A stretch of 32,829 nt of DNA from Thermococcus sp. (GTDB taxonomy: Archaea; Methanobacteriota_B; Thermococci; Thermococcales; Thermococcaceae). The stretch's first letter is position 1. Each line of letters opens with the position of its first letter. A program made the translations under genes and the position numbers. Below are positions 32,001-32,829 of the stretch, in pieces. Under the pieces are notes generated by a model, which had not been told where the DNA came from, ran no database searches, and was given only the letters and a program-made list of their open reading frames with translations. The stretch covers positions 1-32,829 of the forward strand of contig NZ_JALUYR010000042.1 of the NCBI RefSeq assembly GCF_027012695.1, given 5' to 3'.

Positions 32001-32468
32001 ATACCGACCCTCAGGGGACTGCCAGCGGTGACGACCACCGTCGGCACCATATTCCTGGGCGTCATGACGAGCATCTGGGTATCAACGTGGCTCTTCGAGA
32101 GGGTCTTTGGACAGGAGGTCATGTGGTTCCTGCCGCTCATGGTCTTCGTCGTTCTCATGGGGGTGGGCATAGACTACAACAGCTTCTACCTGGTGAAGGC
32201 CAGGGACGAGTTCGAGAGAAGAGAGCCGGAGGATGCTTTAGTGGTCGCGGCAGGAACCATGGACAAACTCGTGCTCGGGCTGGCGGGGGTTCTCGCGACC
32301 ACCTATGGGGCACTGATCCTCAGCGGCACCTGGGGAATGCGGGAGATAGGCTTCACCCTGGCAACAGGGGTGCTCCTGACCGCAACGCTCGCCGTCTACT
32401 TCATAGGACCGGCCTTCATGAGCCTCTTCGGAAAGAAGGCCTGGTGGCCGTTGTTCAAGGAGAAGTGA
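29100..32468 (+). CDS. MMPL/RND family exporter with a very long first outer loop
   Basis: This is a 1122-residue proton-driven exporter with about twelve membrane helices in two halves. Helix 1 is at about 13-32. A very long extracytoplasmic region (about 33-575) follows, rich in coiled-coil helices and Asn-X-Ser/Thr sequons. Helices 2-6 run about 580-735, helix 7 at about 765-785, a shorter outer loop to about 950, then five helices. The GxxxDY proton-relay motifs are LGIDYATYY (D646) and VGIDYNSFY (D1025), both intact. Substrates may be lipids, drugs or isoprenoids. GTG at 29100 has GGGGTGAT before it and is preferred to the GTG at 29091, which is part of that site. The PadR gene is divergent, 115 bases away. 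Confidence 0.9.
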   Translation: MSWNEWIARHSKIVVMIWLVMIVIMTPMAIRINSITSYSIDQMLPSGIESVEVQKIMEKDFAGAVNENQTFLIITNVSVNDPRAEMAYHRFRERVEGRYARNVTSYYDALENLEVRSRTLALNLTRTTANVTGLLYTTALETNRSFGQFLERVYLLANTTENTRELLLQTARAYLSLRENLTDLYSRMNSLSKLLKDTDAAYLKLVSENPNLTLEERKRALENLLYERVNGSLKPLVPAVVETVVAYDPVPSGTLLKNPGLLENATVDLTYRVMGDPSLPREVLHALYRSHGDERIIGKIAADLLREKLVGELRGKVPDPEKTAEIIVAAVVENPEGIVSGKTLEDATVSTVLKLLPEERAGAELEELVRALYRGADPEKLARETFLREFEKRLSETVPPGTPENVRKALLSLAREVVERYPLSGRELEAMVKKKVAEILGSYLAGGIGGVELDINLTKLVDLAYRFRDDPSAITEKDVEPVAEDVYRSLYSIMGPYIEHLKSEDNTSLMIIFIPAGKPARGQDEYRYLFENATIVKRTALEEFGRYFPKVDGALGGNPVQLHEMFVLGKEDNEKTTKFSVVGALIILFILMGAAVLATILPFTGVGTAILTSFGLIYLLAKGDVMSVGNWAVMLTVTTALGLGIDYATYYLHRFREYLAEGYDHEGAVAEALKRSKDAVLASAATDIIAFASFVLAWEFPMFRQMGIIAPLAVVAVLLASLTFIPAMTSLVGDKPIFWWPRKLEKHLKDINVHERSKLAGWAVRHARLVLLIALLLAAPATYAFFTFDGSHDMTLFLPENSETYHFIQLSQEKFGAAVASPYYVILEFKGPLSDRDLRTIERISEHLLEMEGVTSVYSPTMPYGKPLKNLTLEEIKALGGDRYISRDGRMVLIQVSARYGENSEEAKRLIREMRAYLREEVERNPRLQSALVGGNAALSLDLSERINDVFWHRILPVALILMFLSLIPTLRGLPAVTTTVGTIFLGVMTSIWVSTWLFERVFGQEVMWFLPLMVFVVLMGVGIDYNSFYLVKARDEFERREPEDALVVAAGTMDKLVLGLAGVLATTYGALILSGTWGMREIGFTLATGVLLTATLAVYFIGPAFMSLFGKKAWWPLFKEK

Positions 32469-32496
32469 CCCTCTTCCCCATTTTTGCCCCAAAACC

Positions 32497-32507
32497 GTTA
32501 TATTTTT
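32497..32507 (+). promoter_or_regulatory. TATA box upstream of the radical SAM remnant
   Basis: GTTATATTTTT, preceded by AAAACC, lies 29 bases after the MMPL stop. It would start transcription near 32530, ahead of the remnant at 32556 and the radical SAM gene at 32705. Confidence 0.5.
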
Positions 32508-32555
32508 CCCAACTTTTCTCCAGATGGCCAAAAGAGAACTCGATCGGTGTTCCAG

Positions 32556-32704
32556 ATGACGGAACGAAAAAAGCTCAAAATCTACATCCCCTGCATCAAG
32601 TTCCCCTCGCAGGACCGGGGGGTTTCACCTCCCACGTCCTTGCCAACCCCCTCCCCCCGAGAGTGGGGCTTCGCCCCCTACAACCCCTTTCTGAGGTGAG
32701 TTAA
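32556..32704 (+). pseudogene. remnant of a radical SAM paralogue (N-terminal 15 codons)
   Basis: The reading frame from ATG 32556 opens MTERKKLKIYIPCIKFPS, nearly the same as MKKLKIYIPGIKFPS at the start of the next gene. Over 32568-32609 against 32708-32749, 35 of 42 bases match, and six of the seven changes are silent. The rest (to the stop at 32699, QDRGVSPPTSLPTPSPREWG) has no CxxxCxxC and no likeness to the downstream gene in any of the three plus frames. It probably derives from a tandem copy whose body was deleted. A true short peptide is possible. GGTGTT before the ATG is a weak ribosome binding site. Confidence 0.6.
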
Positions 32705-32829
32705 ATGAAAAAGCTCAAAATCTACATTCCCGGCATAAAATTTCCATCAATCTCGCTCACGGGCAACGCCTGCGCTTTAAACTGCGCCCACTGCGGGAGG
32801 CACTATCTGGAGGGCATGAAGAAGCCCGA
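32705..32829 (+). CDS. radical SAM enzyme, N-terminal part (runs off the window)
   Basis: The visible 41 codons start MKKLKIYIPGIKFPSISLTG and contain CALNCAHC, the CxxxCxxC site that binds the [4Fe-4S] cluster and S-adenosylmethionine. GAGGTGAG lies about six bases before the ATG. The body continues beyond the window, so the product is unknown. The opening resembles Thermococcales biotin-synthase-like radical SAM proteins. From memory, unverified, the archaeal lipoyl synthase subunit LipS1 gene of T. kodakarensis is near its enolase gene, which makes that a hypothesis worth testing. Confidence 0.8.
   Translation, partial: MKKLKIYIPGIKFPSISLTGNACALNCAHCGRHYLEGMKKP

Noticed and set aside
32612-32704. 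A C-terminal piece of the lost radical SAM paralogue in another frame
   Set aside because: The frame is open to TAA at 32702-32704, but it has no motif to tie it to the family.
1-32829. Insertion sequences, CRISPR arrays or integrase genes
   Set aside because: No transposase motifs, repeat-spacer pattern or att-like duplication of the tRNA-Ala end were seen.

Overview
The window reads as chromosomal DNA of a hyperthermophilic archaeon of the order Thermococcales, most likely Thermococcus. The reasons are the BRE/TATA promoters (for example CTTTATATAA), GGTG-type ribosome binding sites, gene families typical of the order (DUF257, archaeal cyclodextrin glucanotransferase, TldD/TldE pair, membrane-anchored S16 protease), and one exact copy of the Thermococcales glycolytic motif TATCAC-N5-GTGATA. 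Genes are packed tightly, with many 4-bp start/stop overlaps. No insertion sequence, CRISPR array or prophage was seen.

Layout. 1-1345: the end of one gene, a DUF104/PIN toxin-antitoxin pair and a DUF523-like protein. 1342-5256 (minus): a phosphohexomutase of the GlmM/ManB type, preceded by a three-gene operon of unknown secreted or anchored proteins. 5515-6306 (minus): a BtpA-family TIM barrel. 6413-12498 (plus): a four-gene operon with overlapping ends, encoding a giant membrane-anchored transglutaminase-like protein that has lost its catalytic Cys and His, a multi-pass membrane protein, a DUF58 protein and a second membrane protein. 12521-13813: a PP-loop PAPS-reductase-like enzyme. 13797-16639 (minus): a secreted cyclodextrin glucanotransferase under the glycolytic motif, and a DUF257 protein.

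16691-20035 holds TldE and TldD (both minus), separated by a lipoprotein gene on the opposite strand. 20088-20851 is a tandem winged-helix regulator coupled to an 84-residue membrane protein. 20848-23148 (minus) is an operon with an ArsB/NhaD-type transporter between two universal-stress-like proteins. 23308-25230 is the exported S16 protease, followed by a convergent M20 peptidase, a tRNA-Ala(CGC) gene (minus) and enolase. 27913-32468 carries a six-pass membrane protein, a PadR repressor and, divergent from it, a large MMPL/RND exporter, with a perfect inverted repeat between the last two. The window ends with the first 41 codons of a radical SAM enzyme, preceded by what looks like the broken remnant of a paralogue.

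The most unusual items are the pseudo-transglutaminase/DUF58 operon without a visible MoxR ATPase, the glycolytic operator overlapping the ribosome binding site of the cyclodextrin glucanotransferase gene, the Usp-transporter-Usp operon, the PadR/MMPL operator, and the radical SAM remnant. Start sites were chosen by hand from ribosome binding sites and promoter spacing. All family assignments come from motif recognition, without database searches.
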